A stretch of 64,000 bases of DNA from Chromatiaceae bacterium (GCA_024235215.1 JACKMU010000010.1:74831-138830), one strand, 5' to 3'. Positions 43,198-52,673 are shown, numbered from the stretch's first letter. Notes: generated by a model from the sequence alone, not told the origin. Made by a program: numbers and translations.

Positions 43198-44691
43198 TCA
43201 GTCCAGCAACAGACTGTCGGCGATCCCGACCGCAACAGGTTCGTTCCGCCTGGGATCGCGTCCACGCTCGACTTCGACACCGTCGAGCATGCCATCGCCG
43301 TCACTGTCCGGGTTGAGCGGATCGGTGGACCAGGCGGCCTCAGCGGTGTCACTGAGACCATCATTGTCGTCGTCATCGTCACAGGCGTCGCCGGCACCAT
43401 CACCATCCGTGTCGAGTTGTGCTGGGTTGGCGATCTCCGGACAGTTGTCGGTTGTCGCCGAGATGCCATCGGCATCATGATCGATGAATGCTGACAGAAG
43501 CTCATAGCGGGTGGTCAGACCGTCAACCTCTTCCAGCTGATTCACCGGACCGACGTGGCGCGCAAGATACAGAGTGGCTTCTTCGGTGCTGGTGACAGGC
43601 TGCCCGTTGACGGTTCCTGAAATCGTAAAGGTCCAATCCAGCCGCAGCGTGTCGAATTGGCCCGCAGGCACGTAGCTGCTGACGAGATCAACCCCGCGTG
43701 CGGACGATACGTAGTTGAACTGATAGTTGCCATAACCGGTCAGAAAGAGCGTTGCCGTGCCGTTGGTGAAATGTTCCTGAGTAATGACGTCGTTCGCATT
43801 CGCCATGCGGATCGGCGGGCTGAAGGTTATCGAGTCACCGTTGACGTCGACCTTGTGCAGACGTATGCCATTGGCGTCGTTGGTCATGTAGCTGAGTGAT
43901 GTTCCATCCGGTCCCACGTCCTGCACCACCTTCGCGGCAACACCATTGACCACAACGCTCCCCGGCAGCACGGTCGTCGTTTCCGTCACACTGCTGTTGC
44001 CATCGACCCGGTTTATCCATTGGTCACCGGAGTGCAGCGGAAAATACTCCAACGCAGAGATAATCATGCTGTCGATCGACGAGTCCTGACTGAACTGCAG
44101 CAGGTCGAGCGCGACAATATTGTAGGGTGGTGCAGCGGCGACCGGGTAACCACCGGCGAGAATGTAGGCGATGTCCGCTTGCGGCCGACTGATGGTTGCA
44201 GTCGCGAATGAACCGATCGTTGCCAGGCCGACGACTGCGCTATCGAGGAGGGTTCCCGAGTCATCATAAGCCTGCAAAGCCGCGCTATTCCCACTCGCAT
44301 CCTTACGTACAGCGTCGATCGATACATGCGCAACCGGAGGTTCGAAATCAGCCCGCAACACTGAATGAACAGCGAGTTCGGTGAAAAACCAGTTATCATC
44401 GGCCATGAATGCTGCAATGTGGCGTCCCAGAACTTTCTGTCCGGTAGCGGCATAGCTGCCCTGATAAGCCTCCACCTGGTCATTGATCTGGATGACTCCA
44501 CCGCCAGTTGCGACGGAGAGTTCGACCCCTGACACTTTATTGTTGAGCACCTCCCCCACCGGGTAGTTGTCCGGTTCGACAGCGATGATTGTTCCGGCAG
44601 CATGCACGGGAGCAGACAGTGTCAGTGCCAACGAGATTAAGTAGCTGCCAGCCAGGAGAGGGAGTGAGGACAAGGCACACCGCGTCAGCAT
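43198..44691 (-). CDS. secreted protein with C-terminal thrombospondin type 3-like Ca-binding repeats
   Basis: This 497-residue protein has an N-terminal signal peptide (LLAGSYLISLALTLSAPVHA). A large beta-rich region of about 380 residues is not recognised. The C-terminal 100 residues hold repeated acidic loops (DHDADGI, DTDGDGAGD, DDDDDNDGLSD, DSDGDGMLD) with Cys residues, as in thrombospondin type 3/EF-hand-like calcium repeats. It ends shortly after, with no anchor. A secreted, calcium-stabilised surface or matrix protein is likely. No related operon partner is visible. Confidence 0.7.
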   Translation of the reverse strand: MLTRCALSSLPLLAGSYLISLALTLSAPVHAAGTIIAVEPDNYPVGEVLNNKVSGVELSVATGGGVIQINDQVEAYQGSYAATGQKVLGRHIAAFMADDNWFFTELAVHSVLRADFEPPVAHVSIDAVRKDASGNSAALQAYDDSGTLLDSAVVGLATIGSFATATISRPQADIAYILAGGYPVAAAPPYNIVALDLLQFSQDSSIDSMIISALEYFPLHSGDQWINRVDGNSSVTETTTVLPGSVVVNGVAAKVVQDVGPDGTSLSYMTNDANGIRLHKVDVNGDSITFSPPIRMANANDVITQEHFTNGTATLFLTGYGNYQFNYVSSARGVDLVSSYVPAGQFDTLRLDWTFTISGTVNGQPVTSTEEATLYLARHVGPVNQLEEVDGLTTRYELLSAFIDHDADGISATTDNCPEIANPAQLDTDGDGAGDACDDDDDNDGLSDTAEAAWSTDPLNPDSDGDGMLDGVEVERGRDPRRNEPVAVGIADSLLLD

Positions 44692-45181
44692 CAGCGTTAC
44701 ACCTCATTGATCTTACAAAAATACATTTAGCCCGCGAATGATCACCATCTGTTCCCCCGGCGCAATACCGGTAACTATTGCGCCGTGGCTTGCTCACCAG
44801 TCAGACAGACACTTCAGTGGCGATTACCCAGCGCAACGGGCGTCATCCGTTGCTTACAGGAATAGTTGATCATACTGCGGGCAAGGTTGTCTTTGCTCGC
44901 CGTCAACCGACCCGTCGGTTGCGATCAAGCGGTGGATCTTTGGATGGGAACAGCCTGCACTGGTAGAGTCAGCGCATTCGACCACTCCCGTTTAAAGCCC
45001 CAACCCAATCCACCGGCGCTGATCAGTGGAGTGCCGATTGTCGGGTTTGTTACATTGCGCCTTTCGATCGGCCTGATAAGCTGGGCTTTGCAGCACTGTG
45101 TCAGCGAGCACCCTGTTCAGGCTAAACTTGCGGGCTGAAACAGTGATGACGAAAACATTGCAGCAGACGAGCAGGGGAGTG
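44692..45181. other. intergenic, two inverted repeats, no gene recognised
   Basis: This 490-bp gap lies between the divergent TSP3-type gene and mobB. It holds a 9-bp stem (44759-44784) and an 8-bp stem CAACCGAC/GTCGGTTG (44904-44921). Open frames here show no family similarity. The mobB ribosome site AGGGGAG is at its right end. Confidence 0.45.
44759..44784. repeat. inverted repeat with 9-bp perfect stem
   Basis: GGCGCAATA (44759-44767) and TATTGCGCC (44776-44784) flank an 8-nt loop. It sits about 70 bp upstream of the start of the minus-strand TSP3-type gene. It could be an operator or a terminator remnant. Confidence 0.5.
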
Positions 45182-45733
45182 ATGTCAACGGTAAAATCCA
45201 GCGTGCCGGTGATCGGTTTTTGTGCGTACAGCGGAACGGGTAAGACGACGCTGCTGGTAAAACTGTTGCCACTGCTCAAGGCACGGGGAGTGCGTGTGGG
45301 GGTGATCAAGCATACCCATCATCGCTTCGAGGTGGATAAGCCGGGCAAGGACAGCTACCAGCTGCGCAAAGCCGGCGCGGTGGAGATGCTGGTTGCCTCG
45401 AGCAGACGCTGGGCGCTGATGGTGGATACTGATGATGAGGGAGATCCGGTGCTGCAGCGGATGTTGGACCGGATGGACCAGTCGCTACTGGACCTGATCA
45501 TCGTCGAGGGGTTCAAGCACGAAGCCTTCCCCAAGATCGAACTGCACCGCCCCGAACTGGGCAGGCCGCTGATGTTTCCCAGTGATCCGAACATCATCGC
45601 ACTGGCGACCAACGATCCTTCTGTCTGTGAAACCAGCCTGCCACTGCTGAATATCGACGACCCGTCTGCTGTGACGGCATTCATCCTCTCTTTGCTACCC
45701 GATCGTGCGGAGAAAGAATCCAGCCTGGATTGA
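45182..45733 (+). CDS. mobB: molybdopterin-guanine dinucleotide biosynthesis adapter MobB
   Basis: This 183-residue P-loop GTPase-like protein aids MobA in making the guanine dinucleotide form of the molybdenum cofactor. Walker A is GFCAYSGTGKTTLL near the N-terminus, and VGVIKHTHHRFEVDKPGKDS is a MobB hallmark, followed by LIIVEGFKHEAFPKIE. The ATG at 45182 has AGGGGAG nearby; longer frames begin upstream. It stands alone here without mobA or moeA. The nearby genome encodes at least one pterin enzyme (the AOR), although AOR uses a different, non-dinucleotide cofactor. Confidence 0.92.
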   Translation: MSTVKSSVPVIGFCAYSGTGKTTLLVKLLPLLKARGVRVGVIKHTHHRFEVDKPGKDSYQLRKAGAVEMLVASSRRWALMVDTDDEGDPVLQRMLDRMDQSLLDLIIVEGFKHEAFPKIELHRPELGRPLMFPSDPNIIALATNDPSVCETSLPLLNIDDPSAVTAFILSLLPDRAEKESSLD

Positions 45734-46074
45734 AGCATGCATCGAATCTGATCACTGCATTAATACTGCCTTTTCGAACGCTCATACCGCAAAGTCCCGT
45801 GAAATGGCGCTGCCTGATTACGAACGGCTGTCAGTTATTTTTACACTGACTCCAGACGGTCATCGGAGTCAACGGGAAATGGCACTGATGAGATTAGTAA
45901 CACTATGATAAATAACAGTAATAATTATCATTGACGAGATCACACCTATCCGGTATAAATTTTGCTTGTACAGCTAGTGATGAATTGACAATTGGGTCAT
46001 TCAGCTTTCACTCCACCCTTCATTTCTACTTTCACTCCCCAATTACTTTTACTTCACTCGATAAGGACATTGTT
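45734..46074. other. intergenic, promoter of PEP-CTERM gene, no other gene recognised
   Basis: This 341-bp region between mobB and the PEP-CTERM gene is AT-richer towards the right. It contains the sigma70-type promoter listed separately. Nothing else is clear. Confidence 0.5.
45931..45959 (+). promoter_or_regulatory. sigma70-type promoter for the PEP-CTERM gene
   Basis: TTGACG (45931-45936) and TATAAA (45954-45959) are separated by 17 bp. A start near 45966 would give a leader of about 109 nt before the ATG at 46075. AAGGA precedes that ATG by about ten bases. Confidence 0.6.
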
Positions 46075-46899
46075 ATGCGTATCCGTCTTGCGGTTACTGT
46101 TTGCGCGGCAGCGCTTCTGCTGGAGAGCGGCATTGCGCGGGCCGCTGTTATTGACGCCGTCATCATCGACACTTTCGAAACGGCACAGGCTTTAGAGGTG
46201 GAGGATGTATCACCACCAGTGGTATCGGCTGCTCATCAGATTGCGGCAGGTGAGGTTGTAGGAGGCTTTCGGGACCTCTTCGTCAGTAAAACGGCAGGCG
46301 ACACAGGTGAGCGGGTCAGAGCCCGGGTCAATCCAAGCGGTCTGGATCTGTTGCGGATGACCATCGACGACGCCAGCGGCAGTGTATCGACCACCTACGA
46401 CGGACACGATGCAGACTCCAACCCCGTCACGGGCGTCAACTTTACCGGACTGGGCGGTATCGACTTTACCGCCGGGTTGCTGGATGCGTTCCTGGAGATG
46501 GAAGTCAATTTCTCCGATGTCGGTGGTCCGGTCAGATTCACGGTGTTTCAGAATGTCGCGGCGGGCGACAAGTTCGCGACCGGCACAATTAATGTACCTG
46601 GCGGAATTCCCTCGGGTTCTTCGGTCATCCTTACCAAGGAACTCTCCACCTTTGTGCTGGGTGGAACGGCGGCCAGCCTCGGTGAGGTATTCACCAACGT
46701 CGGTGCGCTGATCATGACCATAGACGCTACCGCGCTCGCCCAACAGGGTTGGGATATGCGCATGAACTATGTAAAGACCCGTGGGACCATCGATCTGCCG
46801 GCTGCCTCGATACCCGAGCCGGCATCGCTGACACTGCTCGGTCTGGGCCTGCTGTCCTGTTTGGGATTCCGCCGTGTTGTGATGAGCGGTTCTGTTTGA
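46075..46899 (+). CDS. PEP-CTERM sorting domain protein
   Basis: This 274-residue exported protein has a signal peptide (VTVCAAALLLESGIARA) and a C-terminal PEP-CTERM tail: IPEPASLTLLGLGLLSCLG followed by FRR. That tail is the signal for exosortase-type processing and surface display, usually with exopolysaccharide. The middle is Gly/Thr/Val-rich and beta-like without a recognised enzyme motif. No exosortase is in the window. The ATG at 46075 was chosen; the upstream frame begins within the promoter. Confidence 0.85.
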   Translation: MRIRLAVTVCAAALLLESGIARAAVIDAVIIDTFETAQALEVEDVSPPVVSAAHQIAAGEVVGGFRDLFVSKTAGDTGERVRARVNPSGLDLLRMTIDDASGSVSTTYDGHDADSNPVTGVNFTGLGGIDFTAGLLDAFLEMEVNFSDVGGPVRFTVFQNVAAGDKFATGTINVPGGIPSGSSVILTKELSTFVLGGTAASLGEVFTNVGALIMTIDATALAQQGWDMRMNYVKTRGTIDLPAASIPEPASLTLLGLGLLSCLGFRRVVMSGSV

Positions 46900-46910
46900 T
46901 CAAAGGGGTC

Positions 46911-46944
46911 GGATGCGATTGGAAATCCGATTGAATCCGGCCCG
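46911..46944. terminator. imperfect hairpin between convergent genes
   Basis: GGGTCGGAT and ATCCGGCCC flank about 16 nt, including a second short repeat CGATTGGAAATCCGATTG. One mismatch is present. It lies between the convergent PEP-CTERM and SDR genes and could serve both. Confidence 0.4.
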
Positions 46945-47676
46945 TTAAATCTTTTTCGGTCTCCCGAACTCGATCACCCGCTTCTGCGGGGAGAGGTTGA
47001 TCTCGTCGATTACCGCGCCAGGGCGCGCGTTCAGCATCAGCCAGACTGCGTCGGCCACATCGCCTGTCGTCAGGTGTTGATCGGCTGCTGCACCGGGACG
47101 GAAGTCCAGGTTTCGAAAAAATGACGTGGCTACCATGCCCGGGTTGATCAGTCCAACCTGTATACCGCTCGCGGCGCACTCCTCCCGCAGTGACTGGGCG
47201 AATCCGCGCAATGCAAATTTGCTTGCGCAGTAGATCGTCCCGTTGCGTCCGCCTGCGAGAGCGGCTTCGGAGCCGATGAAGATCAGCTGACCGGTGTGCC
47301 GCTGTTTGAATGCCGGCAGGAACTCGCGCACCAGCAGAATCTGACTGGTGAGATTGGTATCGATCAACGCACGAATCTGAGTGGGAGAGAACTGTTCCAG
47401 CGCGCCGAAGCGTCCGTAGCCGGCACAGCAGATGATTCCATGCAGCGGCGGTAGCTTCCGTTGCAGCTGTTTGAACCTTGCCGGCAGTTCATCCAGCAGT
47501 GCCAGATCGAGCCGGACCGGCACAAAGCCGCTGTGCGCACAAAGCTCATCGTCGAAGTGGCGGCCGATGCCTGCGACCTGACACCCCTGCGCCAGCAGCC
47601 GCTGCGTGACCGCCCGCCCGATACCGCGACTGGCGCCGGTGATCAGATAGCTTCTCTTCGTTTGTACAGCGTCCAT
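46945..47676 (-). CDS. short-chain dehydrogenase/reductase
   Basis: This protein of about 243 residues is a classical SDR. The cofactor motif is ITGASRGIGRAV, the catalytic serine is in IFIGSEAAL, and the active-site YxxxK is TIYCASKFAL, followed by LINPGMVAT. The Arg after GIGRH is consistent with NADP(H) preference. The start MDAVQTKRSY at 47676 is chosen over 47715, which would run into the phosphorylase-like gene. Its substrate is unknown. The phosphorylase-like gene lies immediately upstream on the same strand, 7 bp away. Confidence 0.88.
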   Translation of the reverse strand: MDAVQTKRSYLITGASRGIGRAVTQRLLAQGCQVAGIGRHFDDELCAHSGFVPVRLDLALLDELPARFKQLQRKLPPLHGIICCAGYGRFGALEQFSPTQIRALIDTNLTSQILLVREFLPAFKQRHTGQLIFIGSEAALAGGRNGTIYCASKFALRGFAQSLREECAASGIQVGLINPGMVATSFFRNLDFRPGAAADQHLTTGDVADAVWLMLNARPGAVIDEINLSPQKRVIEFGRPKKI

Positions 47677-47683
47677 CTCGGTA

Positions 47684-48286
47684 CTACGCCCCGGCCTCAG
47701 GCAGCGGCTTGCCAATACTGCCGGCCAGGCGTTCGATCACTGCTAGATGGGCAGTCATCAAGCGGGTAATCAGCTCCCGGTTGACGCCATGCACCGGGCT
47801 TTGCGGGTTGTCGGAGACGATCTTGAAGCAGAGGATCCGGTGTACGGGTGCTGCAGCACTTGCTGCGGCAAAGAAGCCGGCGGCTTCCATGTCATAGAGC
47901 GCACTTTCAGCGTATTCGGTCTCTGGTTCCGCACAGGTGATCAGCGGTCCTGTGGCGCAGGGGGGCGCTGCGGGCAGATGGGTATGCCAGGCCCTCCCAC
48001 TGGTTTTATCGGTGATGCGCGATGCAAGCAATCCCTGACCCACTGGAAGATGAGCGTGTCCGGCGATGCCGGCGTTGATCCAGAGGGCCGGCTCCGGCAG
48101 CTGTTGCCGTAACCAGGCGGTCGCCTGCCCGGAGCGTTCGGCACCCACCCCACTGATGACCAGTGCCATTCCTCGGTTGCGGTAGAGTGAGAAACCCAGG
48201 GCGTTGTTGTCGCGGACCAGACCGAAGTGGTGGTTGATCGGTTTTGCTTCGGAGGGGAGGGCGACCACGAATCTGATCTGAGGCAT
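47684..48286 (-). CDS. nucleoside phosphorylase superfamily protein
   Basis: This 200-residue protein resembles the PNP/MTAN superfamily: VVALPSEAKPINHHFG at the N-terminus, a central ISGVGAERSGQATAWLRQ, WINAGIAGHAHLPVGQG and YDMEAAGFFAAAS, the usual ribose/base contact strand containing Met-Glu. It is shorter than full nucleosidases, and may act on purine nucleosides or on adenosylhopane-like substrates, as in hopanoid-associated phosphorylases. It lies between a VanZ-like gene and the SDR gene, all on the minus strand and closely spaced. Confidence 0.75.
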   Translation of the reverse strand: MPQIRFVVALPSEAKPINHHFGLVRDNNALGFSLYRNRGMALVISGVGAERSGQATAWLRQQLPEPALWINAGIAGHAHLPVGQGLLASRITDKTSGRAWHTHLPAAPPCATGPLITCAEPETEYAESALYDMEAAGFFAAASAAAPVHRILCFKIVSDNPQSPVHGVNRELITRLMTAHLAVIERLAGSIGKPLPEAGA

Positions 48287-48289
48287 GAG

Positions 48290-48652
48290 TCAGCGCTTCC
48301 GGATTATCGGGTTCACGCAGAGCAGCAGGGCATATCCCGACAGTGCACCGCCGGTGTTGGCAGCCATATCCGCGACTTCCAGCTGGCGATTGAAGCTGGG
48401 CTGAACGAATTCGATGGCAGCGCCAAACAGCAGGATCACGAGCAACACCAACAGCTTTTCCCGTACCGATCTGCGGGCGAGCAGTGCCAGGAACGCGAGC
48501 AGCAGGTAAGCGGCGAAGTGTTCCACTTTGTCATTCACCGGACTCACTGGCAGCCGCGTTTGAGGCACCAGCGACAGGTAACCGATAGTGGCTCCCCAGA
48601 GGAGTGCGAGCAAGTCGCTGAAGCGGGCCGGAGCCTGTGTGAGCGTGGACAT
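48290..48652 (-). CDS. VanZ-like membrane protein
   Basis: This 120-residue protein has four hydrophobic segments. The pattern KVEHFAAYLLLAFLALLA and the QPSFNRQLEVADMAANTGG stretch (Asp-Met-Ala-Asn) match VanZ-like family proteins. The role of the family is poorly defined outside teicoplanin resistance; in Gram-negatives it is generally uncharacterised. It is the first gene of a three-gene minus-strand group. Confidence 0.8.
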   Translation of the reverse strand: MSTLTQAPARFSDLLALLWGATIGYLSLVPQTRLPVSPVNDKVEHFAAYLLLAFLALLARRSVREKLLVLLVILLFGAAIEFVQPSFNRQLEVADMAANTGGALSGYALLLCVNPIIRKR

Positions 48653-48771
48653 GCCAGCAGTCTAACAGGAGCGCCACCATAGACAAATGGCAGGGGAGGG
48701 ATCTCCAGGGAAAGTGCCGGTTCGGTCGGCGCGTTTCCCGCTTTTCAGGAAGCTGATCGCTCTTCTTCGGG

Positions 48772-51189
48772 TCAACTCCGTTGTAACCATGACTGGATAA
48801 CCTGATGCAGCTCCTTCAGGCCGATCGGCTTGCTCAGGTAGTCGTTGACACCGGCGTCCAGGCAGCGTTCACGGTCACCGGGCATCGCCAATGCGGTCAG
48901 TGCGATGATCGGGATCTTCGGAAAAGCCGGGTCACTGCGCAGCCGTTGGGTCGCTTCCAGCCCGTCCATATGGGGCAGCTGTACATCCATCAGAATGATA
49001 TCGGGTGGCTGATGCAGCGCGGCGGCAACCAGTTCGACACCGTCGAGTACGCAGGTGACGTGATAGCCGACGTTCTCCAGATAGCCGGACAACATCGCGG
49101 CATTGACCGCGTTGTCATCCGCCAGCAGCAGTCGCGGCAGCCCGTTGACCGCTGCTGCGGGTTTCTCATCCTCGTCATCGGATGGAGATGAACTCTTGCC
49201 CTGACTCGGATTCCATGGCAGGTAGACACTGAACACCGAGCCGGTGCCCGGCGTGCTCTTGAGACTGACCCGGCCGCCGTGCAGTTCCGCCATGCGGTAG
49301 ACCAGCGCCAGTCCCAGTCCGGTGCCGCTGTAGCGGCGAGTCAATTGGCTGTCGAGCTGGACGAAGGGTTTGAACAGCTTCTTCTGCAGCTCCTGGGGTA
49401 TGCCGATTCCGGTATCGGAGACGCAGAAGCAGATCTGGCGGCGCCGTCTGTCGGTCTTTACCTTCAGTTCAATGGATCCTCCTTCGGGAGTGAATTTCAC
49501 CGCGTTACCGAGCAGATTGACCAGCAACTGCTTTACCCGCCGGGCATCGCAGCGCAACAGGCCGGCGTCCGGCGGGATCTTGGCAGTGACCTGCTGCCGT
49601 TTGCGTTTCGCCGATTGGCCGATCAGACGCAGGCTCGCTTCGCACAGTTGCTGTACCGGCACGATATCCCAGGCGAGCTCCATCTTGCCTGCCTCCACCT
49701 TGACGATGTCCAGAATGTCGTTGATCAGCGTCAGCAGATGGTGACCGCTCTCGTGAATGGTCTCGATCACCTTGATCTGCTGCTCCTGCAGCGGTCCGTA
49801 AAGCTGATCCACCAGCATTTCCGAGATGCCGAGAATCGAAGTCAGCGGAGTGCGCAGTTCGTGGCTCATCGTGGCCAGAAACTCATCTTTGGCGCGTGCG
49901 CTGCGCGCCAGTTCCAGGTTGACCAGATGCAGTTCCCGGGTGCGCTCCTCGACGCGTTCCGCCAGCTTGGCGCGCTCTTTCGCCAGTGCCGCATGGGCGA
50001 CGTAGAGCGCCTGTTCGTTGTTGCGGCGTTGGGTGATGTCGGCAAAAGTGACCACTGCACCGATCAACTTGCCATCGAGCAGAATCGGGTGGGAGCGGTA
50101 CTCTACCGGGAAGTTGCTGCCGTCGGCGCGCCAGAACAGCTCGCTGTCGACATGTGCGGGTTTACCGTTGAAACAGGTCGCCAGGGCACGGCACTCCTCC
50201 TCCGGCAGCGGTGTGCCATCGGCCCGGGTGTGATGGATCAGACGGTGAATATACCCTCCGATCAGATCGTCGCGTCCGGAATAACCCAGCAGGCGCAGCG
50301 CGGCAGGGTTGCAAAAGGAGCACTTTCCCTCCAGATCGATTCCGTAGATGCCTTCGCCGGAGGAGTCGAGCAGCAGTCGTGTGCGCTCTTCACTGTGGCG
50401 CAGATTCTGCTGGTAGTCGGAGAGGCTGCGCTGCATGTTCTCCAGCGCCCTTAGCAACCTGGATGCCTCATCCCGTCCCTTGGTGTCGATCGGGTTGTCC
50501 AGCTTACCCTCGGAGATATGCTGGGCAACCAAAGTCGCTTCAGCGATGGGTTTGCCCACGAAACGGTCTATCAGCCACAGCAGTAGCAGCACTGCACTGC
50601 TCATGCTGATCACGGTGAGACTGAGATTCTGCTCTTCGATCTGCCCCACCTTCAGCTCGATCTCGGCCAGTTGCTGGGCTTTGTAGCTCTGCACCGACTC
50701 GACCACCAGATCCAGCAGATCGGTGGGCTGTCTATCGATACCGAGTACCGTCCGGTCAACGTGAATGATGGTCGACTGAGCACCGGGGACAAAATCTTTC
50801 AGTGCGTCACGATACTGTTTGCCCAGGTGTTCGTGCGCGGTGAGAAAACGGCGGGCATACTCCCCGGCTTCCGAATTCTGCGCCAGCATTGGCAGCAGTT
50901 CATTGATGCTGTCTCTGGTCAATCGCTCCTGAATGATGAACTGACGCAGATGTTTTCCATACAGCGACGGTTCATCGGCGCGCAGTAAAATATCCTTCCA
51001 CTCCTGTACCTGCTTTTTGAAATGGACCTGCGCGGTGAGGGCGGTGGTGACGATATTCGATGACTCGCGATGCACCCGGGTTGCTTCGCTGGTCACCTCT
51101 TTCAGCACGTCGATGGCACGCAAACCGATCCACAGGTGGGCGACCAGCGCCAACGCGAAAGCCAGGACCAGTTTGCTGCGGATATTCAT
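48772..51189 (-). CDS. membrane hybrid histidine kinase (HAMP-PAS-HisKA-HATPase-REC)
   Basis: This 805-residue sensor has transmembrane segments at about 8-24 and 192-210 flanking a periplasmic helical sensor of about 165 residues. HAMP and PAS domains follow (about 210-262 and 270-388). The HisKA phosphoacceptor is His443 (ATMSHELRTPLTS). The ATPase has NLLGNAVKFTPEGG, SDTGIGIPQE and GTGLGLAL. A receiver domain (about 686-800) has Asp735 (ILMDVQLP) and Lys787. There is no output domain, so the phosphate must pass to another protein. Its start overlaps the glpK stop (ATGA), so it is probably cotranscribed with glpK. Confidence 0.93.
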   Translation of the reverse strand: MNIRSKLVLAFALALVAHLWIGLRAIDVLKEVTSEATRVHRESSNIVTTALTAQVHFKKQVQEWKDILLRADEPSLYGKHLRQFIIQERLTRDSINELLPMLAQNSEAGEYARRFLTAHEHLGKQYRDALKDFVPGAQSTIIHVDRTVLGIDRQPTDLLDLVVESVQSYKAQQLAEIELKVGQIEEQNLSLTVISMSSAVLLLLWLIDRFVGKPIAEATLVAQHISEGKLDNPIDTKGRDEASRLLRALENMQRSLSDYQQNLRHSEERTRLLLDSSGEGIYGIDLEGKCSFCNPAALRLLGYSGRDDLIGGYIHRLIHHTRADGTPLPEEECRALATCFNGKPAHVDSELFWRADGSNFPVEYRSHPILLDGKLIGAVVTFADITQRRNNEQALYVAHAALAKERAKLAERVEERTRELHLVNLELARSARAKDEFLATMSHELRTPLTSILGISEMLVDQLYGPLQEQQIKVIETIHESGHHLLTLINDILDIVKVEAGKMELAWDIVPVQQLCEASLRLIGQSAKRKRQQVTAKIPPDAGLLRCDARRVKQLLVNLLGNAVKFTPEGGSIELKVKTDRRRRQICFCVSDTGIGIPQELQKKLFKPFVQLDSQLTRRYSGTGLGLALVYRMAELHGGRVSLKSTPGTGSVFSVYLPWNPSQGKSSSPSDDEDEKPAAAVNGLPRLLLADDNAVNAAMLSGYLENVGYHVTCVLDGVELVAAALHQPPDIILMDVQLPHMDGLEATQRLRSDPAFPKIPIIALTALAMPGDRERCLDAGVNDYLSKPIGLKELHQVIQSWLQRS

Positions 51190-52673
51190 CTGCTCCGCAC
51201 GCGCTCAATAGCCCGCTGCCAACCATCGAGCAGTCGCTGACGGCGTCCGGCCTCCATCTGCGGATCGAAACGCGCCTGCCGGCGCCAATGGCCGGCGATA
51301 TCCTGCAGTGAAGTGAACAGGCCCTGCTGCAGGCCTGCCAGGCAGGCTGCGCCGAGCGCGGTGGTTTCGGTTACCTGCGGCCGTTCCACCGGCAGATCGA
51401 TCACATCGGCGAGAAACTGCAGCAGCCAGTCATTGGCCACCATGCCGCCATCCACACGCAGCGAATCCATCGCAATGCCATCGGCGGCCATTGCGCGCAC
51501 CAGATCGTATGTCTGGTAGGCCACCGACTCCAGCGTCGCCCGTACCAGTTCGGGTACGCCGCTGTCGCGCGTGAGACCGAAAATCGCGCCGCGAGCGTGT
51601 GGATCCCAATAAGGCGCACCCAGACCGGTGAAGGCGGGCACCAGATAGACCCCCTTGTTGTCGTCCAGGCTGGCAGCGAGTGCTTCGGTCTCTCCGGCCG
51701 ACCGGATGATACGGATACCGTCGCGCAACCACTGTACTGCGGCACCGGCGACAAAGATCGATCCCTCCAGTGCATAGCAGATCTCACCGTCGATGCGATA
51801 GGCGATCGTGGTCAACAGCTGGTGGTTCGATCGGACTGCCTGGCGACCGGTATTGAGCACCGCAAAGCAGCCGGTGCCATAGGTGGATTTGATCATCCCC
51901 GGCTGAAAGCAGGCTTGACCGATCGTGGCCGCTTGCTGGTCTCCAGCCACGCCTGCGATCGGGATGGCGCTCCCGACCACAGCCGGATCGGTGGTACCGA
52001 AGTCGGCGGCACTGTCTTTAACCTCTGGCAGCAGCGCCGACGGGATCTGAAACAGTGCCAGCAATCCGGGATCCCAACGCTGCCGGTGGATATCGAACAG
52101 TAGTGTGCGGGAGGCGTTGGTCGCATCGGTGAGATGGTTTTTTCCGCCGGTGAGTCGCCAGATCAGGAAACTGTCGGTGGTGCCGAAAGCCAGTCGCCCC
52201 TGTTCCGCCAGTTCGCGCACCCCAGCCACATTGTCCAGTATCCAGCGGATCTTCGTGGCCGAGAAGTAGGGATCGAGCAACAGGCCGGTAGTGGAGCGCA
52301 CCTGAGGCTCTTTGCCGGCCTGCTTCAGCTCGGCGCAGAAATCGGCAGTGCGGCGATCCTGCCAGACGATTGCGTTGTGGACCGGCTTGCCGCTCTCCCG
52401 GTCCCAGATTACTGTGGTTTCACGCTGGTTGGTGATGCCGATTGCAGCGATATCGCGTCCCTGCTGCCGGCTCCAGTCGATCGCTTCACGGCACACCCCG
52501 AGGGTGGTGGACCAGATCTCTTCCGGATCGTGCTCGACCCAGCCGGAAGCGGGAAATATCTGGCGGAACTCCCGCTGCGCGGTGAACGCCGGTTGGCCAT
52601 TGGTTTCGAAAAGAATTGATCGGGAGCTGGTGGTTCCCTGGTCGATGCTGAGAATCAGTGGTCTCTGTGGCAT
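51186..52673 (-). CDS. glpK: glycerol kinase
   Basis: This 495-residue FGGY kinase phosphorylates glycerol to sn-glycerol 3-phosphate. Landmarks are ILSIDQGTTSSRSILF at the start, GWVEHDPEEIW, GTGCFAVLNTG and VDGGMVANDWLLQFLADV in the C-terminal half. Length is normal. It is divergent from the glycerol ABC transporter operon and shares the 657-bp control region. A hybrid histidine kinase gene begins within its stop codon. Confidence 0.96.
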   Translation of the reverse strand: MPQRPLILSIDQGTTSSRSILFETNGQPAFTAQREFRQIFPASGWVEHDPEEIWSTTLGVCREAIDWSRQQGRDIAAIGITNQRETTVIWDRESGKPVHNAIVWQDRRTADFCAELKQAGKEPQVRSTTGLLLDPYFSATKIRWILDNVAGVRELAEQGRLAFGTTDSFLIWRLTGGKNHLTDATNASRTLLFDIHRQRWDPGLLALFQIPSALLPEVKDSAADFGTTDPAVVGSAIPIAGVAGDQQAATIGQACFQPGMIKSTYGTGCFAVLNTGRQAVRSNHQLLTTIAYRIDGEICYALEGSIFVAGAAVQWLRDGIRIIRSAGETEALAASLDDNKGVYLVPAFTGLGAPYWDPHARGAIFGLTRDSGVPELVRATLESVAYQTYDLVRAMAADGIAMDSLRVDGGMVANDWLLQFLADVIDLPVERPQVTETTALGAACLAGLQQGLFTSLQDIAGHWRRQARFDPQMEAGRRQRLLDGWQRAIERVRSR

